A stretch of DNA of 64,000 nt from NCBI RefSeq assembly GCF_002287175.1, contig NZ_LMVM01000012.1:62001-126000 (forward strand). Reading direction: 5' to 3'. The notes beneath the pieces were generated by a model. The model was not told the origin of the DNA. It saw nothing but the letters and a program-made list of their open reading frames with translations, and ran no database searches. Origin of the DNA: Methanobacterium bryantii (GTDB lineage Archaea; Methanobacteriota; Methanobacteria; Methanobacteriales; Methanobacteriaceae). Below are positions 56,138 through 64,000 of the stretch, piece after piece. Made by a program: the position numbers and the translations under genes. Positions within the stretch are counted from its first letter, which is position 1, and each line of letters begins with the position of its first letter.

Positions 56138-56249
56138 ACACTAATTTAATTTTAATTGCATGTGATTACTTAAAAACATAGAAATAATTTATTTGCTTTA
56201 GATAAATCAAGCTTTCCATTTTATCGTGCACAGGGTAAAAAAATTATTT

Positions 56250-56612
56250 TTAATAAGAATTTATATTTTTAATGGTTTCTTCTAATTGATTATCGTCAAA
56301 AGGCTTTTTTAAATATGCATATGGTTCTGTCTGTTGTATATTTTTATGTGTTCTTAGATCATGACTGGCAGTAATGTAGATTATTGGGATTGTATAATTC
56401 TTTCTAATTTCTATTGCAGTATCAACACCATCTAACTCTCCGTTTAAATATATGTCCATAATAACAAGATCAATTTTGTTGTTCTTTACTTTTTTTAATG
56501 CAATTTCACCTGAACATGCAGTATTAACAGTATAACCCATTAATTTAAGCTTTTGTTCTAGATCCAATGATATTATTTTTTCATCTTCAACAATGAGAAC
56601 GTTAATTAACAC
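56250..56612 (-). CDS. Single-domain response regulator
   Basis: Stand-alone receiver domain (about 120 aa). Acidic pair LIVEDEKIISLD near 6, phospho-acceptor Asp in LVIMDIYLNGELDG near 50, IIYITASHD with the Thr/Ser switch near 77, and lysine in AYLKKPFDDNQLEE near 100 are all intact. AAGGA places a GTG start at 56612, six codons inside the open frame. No kinase or output domain is nearby; such proteins usually serve large multi-sensor kinases encoded elsewhere. Confidence 0.88.
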   Translation of the reverse strand: MLINVLIVEDEKIISLDLEQKLKLMGYTVNTACSGEIALKKVKNNKIDLVIMDIYLNGELDGVDTAIEIRKNYTIPIIYITASHDLRTHKNIQQTEPYAYLKKPFDDNQLEETIKNINSY

Positions 56613-56758
56613 ATAAATTCCTTCGTTCACTTTAATATGGTTGATAATAAAGTTTTATGAGTGACAATTAAGTGGATATATGCTTTAAGAAAATAAAACC
56701 ATTTATAACTTAAAAAAAATATTAATAGTGATCATTACTTCTTATTTATTTATATTAT

Positions 56759-57124
56759 TTAAATTTTTAGGATATTATTTATAGCTTTTTGCAGTTTATT
56801 ATCATCAAAAGGCTTTACTAAATATTCATAATGATCAGTTTTCTTAATCTTTTTAAGCGTTTTTGAATCAGAATTAGCGGAATTGTAAATAATAGGGATA
56901 TTAAAATCTTTTTCTATTAAAATAGCAGTTTCAATACCATTTAATTGTCCTTTTAAATGTATATCCATAAGAATTAAATCAATTTTACTGTTTTTTACAG
57001 CTTTTAATGCTTCTTCGCCTGAAGCTACTATACCACTTACATTATGCCCCAATGAATTTAATCTTTGTTCGAGATCTAAGGCTACAATGCCTTCGTCTTC
57101 TACGATAAGAATATTTATGGTCAT
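56759..57124 (-). CDS. Single-domain response regulator
   Basis: Second receiver-only protein, 121 aa. LIVEDEGIVALDLEQ, Asp in LILMDIHLKGQLNG near 54, IIYNSANSDSKTL (Ser/Asn at the switch) and the lysine in YLVKPFDDNKLQ are present. AAGGAG precedes the ATG. It is homologous to the gene 130 bp downstream and to the broken gene at 31.5 kb. The upstream region holds a degenerate 73-bp tandem repeat with GATCA-N4-TGATC sites. Confidence 0.9.
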   Translation of the reverse strand: MTINILIVEDEGIVALDLEQRLNSLGHNVSGIVASGEEALKAVKNSKIDLILMDIHLKGQLNGIETAILIEKDFNIPIIYNSANSDSKTLKKIKKTDHYEYLVKPFDDNKLQKAINNILKI

Positions 57125-57196
57125 ATATTTTCTCCTTTTGTATCATTCATCCTGTTTTTTATCGCCGAACAAATCTTTTATTCTCCTTTATTGCTC

Positions 57197-57361
57197 TTTA
57201 ATGCCTTTATTTGTAATATAAAGATCAAATATGATCTTAATTTCATTATATCATCATTTCCATTACCAGTTTAATGCCTCCGTTTCTTAAACAGAGATCA
57301 AAAATGATCCCAATAAACTCCATATTTCCATTTTATCCTATTTTAATGTTTCTACGCTTTA
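57197..57361. repeat. Degenerate 73-bp tandem repeat upstream of a receiver gene
   Basis: TTTAATGCCT starts copies at 57197 and 57270, and a weaker TTTAATGTTTCTACG copy starts at 57342. Copies 1 and 2 contain GATCA-N4-TGATC (57223-57236 and 57296-57309); the first is lengthened to AAGATCA-AATA-TGATCTT (57221-57238). They lie 75-240 bases upstream of the receiver gene. The paired palindromes at one spacing suggest regulator binding. Confidence 0.65.
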
Positions 57362-57720
57362 TTTTACAGAATAAGTACATAATACTAATTTAAACATTAA
57401 CAATATCACTACAATAATGAAAAATAAACTAAATTAACTCAAAATTTGTTACTTTACATTAAAATTTATATAAATTTATTATTAATTGATTATATTATAA
57501 TTAAAATTAATTTAATTCTAATTGACCAATTAAAATACAATATATTAGAAATAATATTATTATTTTAAGATACAAGGTTAAACATTAAAAATATAATAAT
57601 TTAGCTGTGTTGCAAATAAAAATAAATGAAAATTTAATGCAAAAAAAATCTGTTAAAATTTATAGAATTTAGAAAAATGTTTATATGGTCGGTCAATCCA
57701 TGAATTTCAATGTTGGAGAA

Positions 57721-57840
57721 ACCGTAGGCTTCGGAAATCGAAGCCTTCAAAAACTTTCGGTTTTTAAATGTTTTATTTTCACATGCACCAAATACTTGGG
57801 GAGTATTTGCGAACCGTAAATCACAGGTTTGCAGGCAACA
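57721..57840. repeat. Short-hairpin array G (partly decayed)
   Basis: GGCTTCG-GAAAT-CGAAGCC (57727-57745), AAAAAC-TTTC-GGTTTTT (about 57750-57766) and CAAATACT-TGGGG-AGTATTTG (about 57789-57809) are clear; GAACC..GGTTTGC near 57811-57832 is degenerate. The connector ACCGTAGG matches arrays D and H. An 82-codon frame on the minus strand spans this DNA and is not counted as a gene. Confidence 0.65.
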
Positions 57841-57976
57841 AATTAAAATGGTTATATTTTTAGATTTTGTAACCATAAACACGAATAAAGAAAGTCAAAA
57901 TTGTAAATTTTGAAGTTAAATATGATGGGGGTATAAAACTAAAGTTTTATATGGTTAACCATACATAATATGCAGT

Positions 57977-58300
57977 GTGACATATGTAAACAAAACTGTA
58001 GGTACAAAGGTAACCTCGAACGAATATGAAAAAATAACTCAGTTGGTAGAGGCTGGAATATACCTGAGCAACTCTGATTTTGCAAGAGAAGCTATACGAG
58101 ATAAATTACGGTCAATAGAGATAATTAAAATACCTGAAGATGTTGATTATGAAACTGCCAAAAAGGAAGTTTTAGGATACTATGAAAAATATCAACAAGC
58201 TTACGAAGATGAAGTGGCGGATGATTTAGAATTAGATCTAAAACTTGTAATGCAAATAACAGAAGAACTTGCAAAAGAAGGTCGTTTAGGAGAAGTATAA
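57977..58300 (+). CDS. Ribbon-helix-helix protein
   Basis: A 107-residue protein. The N-terminal strand plus two helices (NKTVGTKVTSNEYEKITQLVEAGIYLSNSDFAREAIRDKLR, about 5-46) is a typical RHH DNA-binding fold; the acidic helical C-terminus (EVADDLELDLKLVMQITEELAKEG) may mediate partner contacts. GTG start, no strong ribosome site. It ends directly against the next ORF (stop 58300, ATG 58301), so the two form a unit. Could be an autoregulator or antitoxin. Confidence 0.75.
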   Translation: MTYVNKTVGTKVTSNEYEKITQLVEAGIYLSNSDFAREAIRDKLRSIEIIKIPEDVDYETAKKEVLGYYEKYQQAYEDEVADDLELDLKLVMQITEELAKEGRLGEV

Positions 58301-58483
58301 ATGTCTGAAATTTACACCGATAGAGGAGCTACTTTAAAAGGAGATAGAATAGTTTGTGAAGCTAGAAGAACCTCTCAACCGAAAGTTATTATAAAATCAG
58401 GTAGACATAAGGCACAAAAAGTTGTTTTAAGAGATAATGCAGAATGTATTATAGTAAAAGAATGGAAAATTTTGAAAAAATAA
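58301..58483 (+). CDS. Small basic protein of unknown family, paired with RHH gene
   Basis: 60 residues, MSEIYTDRGATLKGDRIVC onward, rich in short predicted beta strands (KVIIKSGRHKAQKVVLR, CIIVKEWKILKK) and basic residues. It begins one base after the RHH stop. I recognise no family. A toxin in a toxin-antitoxin unit is one possibility but nothing in the sequence (no RelE/PIN motif) proves it. Confidence 0.6.
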   Translation: MSEIYTDRGATLKGDRIVCEARRTSQPKVIIKSGRHKAQKVVLRDNAECIIVKEWKILKK

Positions 58484-58518
58484 AAGTGCCCTTGAAAACC
58501 TGCAATTGGGGGATGTTT

Positions 58519-58640
58519 ACAAAACCGATGGTTTTGTGGCCGTAGGAGATTATAATTTCACCGGTCCTGAACATAGAATGTTTGAGGGCTGCAAACACCT
58601 TGTGTTTGTATGTTTCGAATTTTTAAAGGGATTGAAATTC
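58519..58640. repeat. Short-hairpin array H
   Basis: ACAAAACC-GAT-GGTTTTGT (58519-58537), GGCCGTAGG connector, AACAT-AGA-ATGTT (about 58570-58582), CAAACAC-CTT-GTGTTTG (58592-58608) and an imperfect CGAATTT/AAATTCG pair (about 58615-58640). A 75-codon frame across it is not called. Confidence 0.7.
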
Positions 58641-58735
58641 GTAAAACGTCGTTTAACTGATCTATTATTCATTAGTTACAATCAAATTATAAGATTGTGG
58701 ATAATACTCAAATTAAATAAATCTATTTTTTAATT

Positions 58736-58751
58736 ATAAGTTATAACTTAT
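58736..58751. repeat. Palindrome ATAAGTTATAACTTAT
   Basis: A 16-bp perfect palindrome immediately after the frames of array H. It contains the AAGTTATAACTT core seen upstream of segA and downstream of segB. Confidence 0.65.
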
Positions 58752-58827
58752 ACCTGTTTTAATCACATGGAACTCTATGTGCTGCTGTGAAAATAATAAA
58801 GACTTTATTTTCTATTAACAATTTTTA

Positions 58828-58916
58828 TGTGGGGCGTATAGAGTGACCACCTTCAAGCACCTCGGTTGACTCTTACTCTCCGTATAACTTATTTTAAGGA
58901 TCTAGTTACTAGGTCC
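58828..58916. ncRNA. Candidate structured RNA
   Basis: A locally GC-richer stretch in an AT-rich gap. GAGTGACC and GGTTGACTC (about 58850-58880) form an imperfect stem; GGATCTAG-TTA-CTAGGTCC (58898-58916) forms an 8-pair stem with one G-T pair, as RNA would allow. No ORF. Strand and function are unknown. Confidence 0.4.
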
Positions 58917-59064
58917 TGATTTAGCTAAAGACAGTGTACATGCTAATTATTACATAATATTAGTCAAGATACTTTTAATACAAATATTTTATAATATAAA
59001 TTTCTTTTTGATTTATGGAGCAATATTGTCCTTTTAGAACAAATTTAAGCTGTTTAAAGGGGGC

Positions 59065-59084
59065 TAAAATAGTTAATATTATAT
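59065..59084. repeat. Dispersed 20-bp repeat, copy 3
   Basis: Identical to copies at 23420 and 54795. Upstream here, GGAGCAATATTG (about 59018-59029) also matches 22128-22139, so the shared unit may be larger than 20 bp with internal decay. Confidence 0.6.
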
Positions 59085-59235
59085 ACTATGAAATTTATTA
59101 TTAAAAATTAGAAGTTAATAATATCTGATTTCAATCCTAAAATAGTCTGATTTTATTTAAAATGGTATTAATTGTAGTTTTTGTAACGTTTCAATACTGG
59201 CATGATTTTTAAATTACTAAACGTGTTTAATTGAA

Positions 59236-59553
59236 TTAATCTTTTCCTGTCCGTATTTGTTTAAGTGCCTCTTCGGCGTCATCATAAGTTACAACAGCCC
59301 TGCCGTCTTTTACTGCAATTTCTTTTGCTTTTTCACCGAGTTTTTCAAATCTGCATTTAAATTCGTCTATTAAAAAAAGGACATCAAGGGATGTAGTTTG
59401 AGGAGTTTCAATTTTATCTGACTTTGAAACAGTTTTTTTTGTCTTAATCACTTTATTTATCAGCATGGATACTAATTCGCTTTCATTACTTGTCATTTTG
59501 TGTTTTAAATTACTATCTGTAATTTTTTTAATCCTGTTTGCACTCTTGCCCAT
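59236..59553 (-). CDS. Histone-fold-like protein with N-terminal extension
   Basis: 105 residues. The C-terminal half (LFLIDEFKCRFEKLGEKAKEIAVKDGRAVVTYDDAEEALKQI) resembles the second half of an archaeal histone fold: a long central helix, a GR turn, a short strand and a DDAEEAL helix. The N-terminal basic extension (about 1-55, KSANRIKKITDSNLKHK, KKTVSKSD) could bind DNA. GGGGGGAG precedes the ATG. It is not a standard 67-aa histone, and the match is from pattern, not proof. A decayed copy lies at 55990-56137. Confidence 0.55.
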   Translation of the reverse strand: MGKSANRIKKITDSNLKHKMTSNESELVSMLINKVIKTKKTVSKSDKIETPQTTSLDVLFLIDEFKCRFEKLGEKAKEIAVKDGRAVVTYDDAEEALKQIRTGKD

Positions 59554-59693
59554 TATTTCAGCTCCCCCCTAATTTTGTTATGTTGTCATTTAGCAAGTTT
59601 AATATATATAAATTTCGCAATTTATTAAAATAACAATATATATACATATCAAATTAAAAATGTATAAGTATGCTTATTTGTTAAAATAGCTTC

Positions 59694-59906
59694 ATGGCAA
59701 AAGATGAAGAGTTTATGGAAAAGTGGAAAAACACTTCTAAAGAAAATAAGGAATATATAAGGGCCACTATTCTTGAAGAAGCTGCAGAATTCCTTAACAG
59801 AAGAGCGTTTGAAGATTTTGGGATGCAACAGGGTTCTGTCAGCATGGAGCTTTCTAAACTGATTTTAATCGCGCGTGACTGTCTAGAAAAACAGGAAAAG
59901 AAGTGA
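59694..59906 (+). CDS. Small helical hypothetical protein
   Basis: 70 residues, all predicted helix: MAKDEEFMEKWKNTSKENKEYIRATILEEAAEFLNRRAFEDFG, then SVSMELSKLILIARDCLEKQEKK. No family is recognised. It is divergent from the histone-like gene with a shared 140-bp promoter region, so the two may be coregulated. Start has no strong ribosome site. Confidence 0.55.
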   Translation: MAKDEEFMEKWKNTSKENKEYIRATILEEAAEFLNRRAFEDFGMQQGSVSMELSKLILIARDCLEKQEKK

Positions 59907-59994
59907 ATTACTTTAAATTTACTTTATAAAATAAATAGCTGATTTTAACTTTGATGATACTTAAAATATTTACTTAAAAATAGTTTTTAATTAA

Positions 59995-60042
59995 AAGTTT
60001 GTTTCGCTTAGGCCACGCTATCACGTCCTAAGTCACAAACTT
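59995..60042. ncRNA. Candidate hairpin RNA
   Basis: AAGTTTGT (59995-60002) pairs with ACAAACTT (60035-60042), and inside it CTTAGG (60007-60012) pairs with CCTAAG (60027-60032), leaving a 14-base GC-rich loop and a 4/2-base internal loop. This is a well-formed 48-base stem-loop in a 300-bp gene-free stretch upstream of the CRISPR region. Not a named RNA that I recognise. Confidence 0.45.
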
Positions 60043-60210
60043 ACCCGATTAAACAAAAATTCGGAGTTAGACAAATATTTGTGTGTAGTTTTATCTATAT
60101 AAAATTTTTTAAGTTTAAAATAAAATGAGTTTTATACATCATTAAACAGATTTACAACTTTATTTTTTATATTTTAAGCCCTAATAGGTTAAGCTGACGT
60201 ATAATTCAAA

Positions 60211-60804
60211 TTAAATAATAGCAAGCTGGCCTGCACTTGTTATTTCTAATTTATCTGCTGAAATAAAGCCCATTTCCCTTAATTCTCTTATATGGTTGTA
60301 GATCATCCCCCTGCTTATTCCAACCTTTACAGAAAGATTTTTAACTGAAGTTTCTCCTTTTTCAAGCTCTTCTAGAATCATCCGTTTGGTTGCAGAAATT
60401 CCAAAGTTAAGAATGGGGAGATCCACTACTTCTCGGTCTTCTTCTGTCACGTATACAATCCGTTCAACATCGTTATGTCTTGCGTAACAGCCAAATAGTG
60501 CACCTAAAGCCTGCGGCTTCCTGCCGCCGCTGATATTAACTATAATTTTTCTTCCATGTGCGCATTCTTCGTCTATAATTTCAGCGGTATCATGTGCTAT
60601 TTTCACGACATTGTAAAGGCTTGTTGGCTTACTCTCTATGTCTATTACTTTTCCAATTGTTTCTTGGAGAATTCGTTCAGCTTCAAGTTTTTCGGGAGGA
60701 GCGTCGTCTTCACTTAAAAGGATAATTCTTTTAGGGGAGAATTGGGTGATGCAGAACATTACAGGTTCTAATTTGTAAATTGTTGAGATTAAAGTATATT
60801 CCAT
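60211..60804 (-). CDS. Csa3-like CARF-winged-helix CRISPR regulator
   Basis: 198 residues. The first 130 or so form a Rossmann-like CARF domain (PKRIILLSEDDAPPEKLEAE; ligand-type INISGGRKPQALGALFG near 92), which binds cyclic oligonucleotides in relatives. The C-terminal winged helix (KRMILEELEKGETSVKNLSVKVGISRGMIYNHIRELREMGFIS) binds DNA. ATG at 60804 after GGTGTG. It is divergent from cas6 and probably controls the cas operon or array transcription. A 37-bp direct repeat lies in and upstream of its promoter. Confidence 0.85.
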   Translation of the reverse strand: MEYTLISTIYKLEPVMFCITQFSPKRIILLSEDDAPPEKLEAERILQETIGKVIDIESKPTSLYNVVKIAHDTAEIIDEECAHGRKIIVNISGGRKPQALGALFGCYARHNDVERIVYVTEEDREVVDLPILNFGISATKRMILEELEKGETSVKNLSVKVGISRGMIYNHIRELREMGFISADKLEITSAGQLAII

Positions 60805-60839
60805 TACACACACCGTTTTAGAAATATAATATGTTAACT

Positions 60840-61015
60840 CTATATTTGTACTCTATTTATATTTCTTTTCAATCAACCTTTTTAGAAAAAAGGATGATCA
60901 AAAACATTCCTTTATGAGTTATAATCCTAAATGGGCGGATTTAAACTAATTCCTTGATTTAGATTATATATACTAAATCTATATCTGTACTCTATTTATA
61001 TTTCTTTTTAATTAA
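60840..61015 (-). promoter_or_regulatory. Duplicated 37-bp promoter-like block upstream of csa3-like gene
   Basis: CTATAT(T/C)TGTACTCTATT... occurs at 60840-60876 and 60979-61015, 37 bases with three differences. Read leftward each contains GAAATATAAATAGAGTAC, an archaeal TATA-like box; the nearer copy is about 45-55 bases from the csa3-like start. The second copy could be a second promoter or an operator copy. The surrounding 535-bp gap has no gene. Confidence 0.6.
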
Positions 61016-61310
61016 TTTCATGGCGTCTTGTTATTTTTCTATTTAATGGATGTACATTTGGCTTAGTTGTAAATGTAAAATGTTTATTTTACAGGTATTT
61101 TATCATTAGTTATAGCTTGTCATATATATGTCAATGAAAAACATGTACATTTATATACTATCATTTACAATATTTTCAAGTGAAATTTATTAAAACAAGG
61201 GAATTGATATGCAATATTTCATGTGATAAAAGAATTAAAGTGAGTATTACATGATATAATGCTGCCCTTGCGTTATATTTTCAATTTCCAATTACAACAG
61301 AATAAGAAAC

Positions 61311-61320
61311 TTTATATATT
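61311..61320 (+). promoter_or_regulatory. TATA box of the cas operon
   Basis: TTTATATATT preceded by GAAAC lies 29-38 bases upstream of the cas6 ATG, so the transcript would have a leader of about 10 bases carrying GAAGGGG as ribosome site. Confidence 0.55.
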
Positions 61321-61348
61321 AATGTAATAAAGTAGGATGTGAAGGGGA

Positions 61349-62071
<723 letters not shown>

Positions 62072-62094
62072 TAGTTTAAACATTTGGTGAAACT

Positions 62095-63596
62095 ATGGAA
62101 ATTAAAATACCTCTTTATAATGATATCTGGATGGATAATGCTGTTGAAAATTTATATGCTTTATTGAAAGATTTTGATGATGAAATTGGCATGGATATTA
62201 ACAAAGAAACATTAATGATAAATTATGAAAGTAAAGGGGAATTAAATGATCTATTAGTTAATTTAGTTGAATCTAACCTTTTTAACTTAATTGTAATCGA
62301 AAAAGATAGAAAAACGGGTGAAAAAAAGGAAGTAAAAAAAGATTTTATTCTTATTCAGGAAGGCAAAAAGATTGATGGAAAAGTTGCATTTAAAGAAAAT
62401 ATTTATAAAGAACCTAAGAAAGCAACATCTGAAATTCTCGATTTAATTGAAAAGGACGGTAAAAAAACTTGTGTTATGTGTGGAAAAACATTTTCTAAGC
62501 CATATAAAAAATTACAACAAGCAACTTATCCTTTTGTAACAAAAATAAAGAGTTTAGGAGGAGTTAGAACATATAAAGATGGCGAATTCCATGCTTTTAG
62601 AGAATATCATGATAATTTTTGTCCAAAATGTTATTTAATAGGTATACTTGAATGGTTAGATACTAGAATAATTTATAGAACGTTTATAAAAGAAAAAAAA
62701 TCAGTTATATTTTTGCCATATTTTGATAATCTTAAAGATTTAATTGAATTTAAAGGCGAATATGCGCCCCTTTTAAATAAATCGGAGAGATATTCAAATA
62801 TAAGAGTGAATATTAATGAAAATAAAACAGAAAGAACTCCTGAAAAGTTTAGTACACTTCTTTGTTTTTATGAAAAGTTTTTAATGGATATTGAGTCTGA
62901 AAATGTTGTTGGAAAAGATTGGGCTATTATGGAGATTCCATTAGGCTCTGTGAAGAATATAAAGTTAAGAATACTAAATTTAACAGATTCTACACTTTCT
63001 GTAATAAAAGAAATGTCCGAAGAAGATATTAGAATATATGGTGAGTTAATAAATCAAATCCAATTTTACTTGAATAATCCTAAAGGTTCTTCTGTAGATT
63101 TTGAAACAACTAACAAAATTAGGGAAAAATTATCAAAATCGATATTAGTAGATGATTTTAGAAATTTTGCAAAGACATTGGTACCACGAAAAGGAGGCAA
63201 TGTTGGATTTTTAAAAGAAAATCATGCTGAATCAAGACAAAATCTTGAAACTTTAATATATGTCTGGAGGTTGAAAAAAATGGGAATATCTAAAGAGAAT
63301 TTAGGCTCAATTAAAAGCGTAGGGAACATAATAGCGAAAGTTTCCAAGAATAATTTAAGTCTTTTGTATAAACTAGATAAAACTAGGAATATTGGGGAGT
63401 TTTGGGGGGTTTTAAGAGAAATATCAAGAAAACTCATTGGACTTGACTTAAAAAAAGCTAAAGTTCGACCAATGGCTTTAGATGAACTTATACATATTTT
63501 AAAAGATAATGAAAAGCAATGGGAAGAAATCAGAGATTTATTGGTGGTTTATTCATCAATGTATTATGCAATAGGCTCAAGAGGGGGAGAAAAAGA

Positions 63597-63600
<4 letters not shown>
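62095..63600 (+). CDS. cst1: Type I-B Cascade large subunit, Cst1/Cas8 family
   Basis: 501-residue large-subunit homologue of the Tneap type (Cst1), part of the Cascade interference complex that finds the PAM. It has the name-giving paired cysteines: CVMCGKTF near 128 and NFCPKCYLIGILEW near 175. TTGGTGAAACT precedes the ATG. Its last codons overlap the next gene by 4 bp (ATGA). Codon use and the AT-richness resemble the neighbourhood. Function follows from family and operon position. Confidence 0.85.

Positions 63601-64000
<400 letters not shown>

Noticed and set aside
57634..57882. 82-codon minus-strand frame
   Set aside because: It spans array G; the composition is that of translated palindromes.
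58506..58733. 75-codon plus-strand frame after the RHH pair
   Set aside because: It runs through array H and ends by chance; no ribosome site fitting a real start.
60814..61348. CRISPR repeats next to cas6
   Set aside because: Only a two-copy 37-bp block with a 102-base interval and TATA-like content; it fits a promoter duplication better than a repeat-spacer array.

Overview
The window looks like chromosome of a mesophilic methanogenic archaeon of the Methanobacteriaceae, most likely Methanobacterium. This is inferred from the AT-rich sequence, GGTGA/GGAGG-type ribosome sites, archaeal fusions and families (Kae1-Bud32, Hef, archaeal ThrS, archaeal S15, aconitase X), a methanogenesis marker 12 gene and a Cst-type I-B CRISPR locus. 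No rRNA is present, and there is one tRNA (Val, TAC).

Layout. 0-12 kb: mostly leftward housekeeping genes (pyrB, trmI, hef, aconitase X large subunit, then kae1-bud32 / HAM1 / rps15 / RecJ-like with a broken DUF5946 gene inserted). 12-26 kb: a 0.7 kb gene-free stretch, a CobT-like gene, membrane proteins with an XRE regulator, uppP, a zinc-ribbon gene flanked by unusual repeats, ilvE, tRNA-Val, an Mrr-like protein, surE, and a run of membrane proteins. 26-31 kb: ilvB-ilvN-(cadD-like)-ilvC-methanogenesis marker 12. 31-45 kb: a frameshifted receiver gene, purD, argF, an M48 protease, argS, tandem signal peptidases, ilvD, an MgtC/DUF4010 transporter-like protein and thrS. 45-54 kb: a SegA/SegB-like partition pair, a radical SAM DNA-repair-like protein, lemA plus DUF2207, CfbB/CbiA and an oligosaccharide-polymerase-like protein. 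54-61 kb: a gene-poor accessory region with a very dense palindrome array, a histone-fold-like gene and its decayed copy, two single-domain response regulators, an RHH gene pair and three candidate structured RNAs. 61-64 kb: a CARF-HTH (Csa3-like) regulator, then cas6, cst1 and the start of cas7/cst2, running off the edge. No CRISPR array is visible.

Pathways: branched-chain amino acid synthesis (ilvB, ilvN, ilvC, ilvD, ilvE) is almost complete but scattered. Pyrimidine (pyrB), purine (purD) and arginine (argF) steps are single genes.

The most unusual feature is a family of short perfect hairpins that fill at least eight intergenic spots. The usual design is a 6-11 bp stem, a C-G closing pair and a 3-nt loop. 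In several places two complete hairpins sit inside the loop of a third, giving three-way-junction palindromes (19.8, 50.05, 55.0, 55.5 and 55.6 kb). A second signal is the palindrome AAGTTATAACTT and close relatives, found 30 bp upstream of segA, just downstream of segB, at 18.1 and 58.7 kb, and built into a 52-53 bp tandem repeat at 17.3 kb. These are candidate partition-protein sites. Three genes carry single-base frameshifts, so sequencing error should be excluded before they are called decayed.
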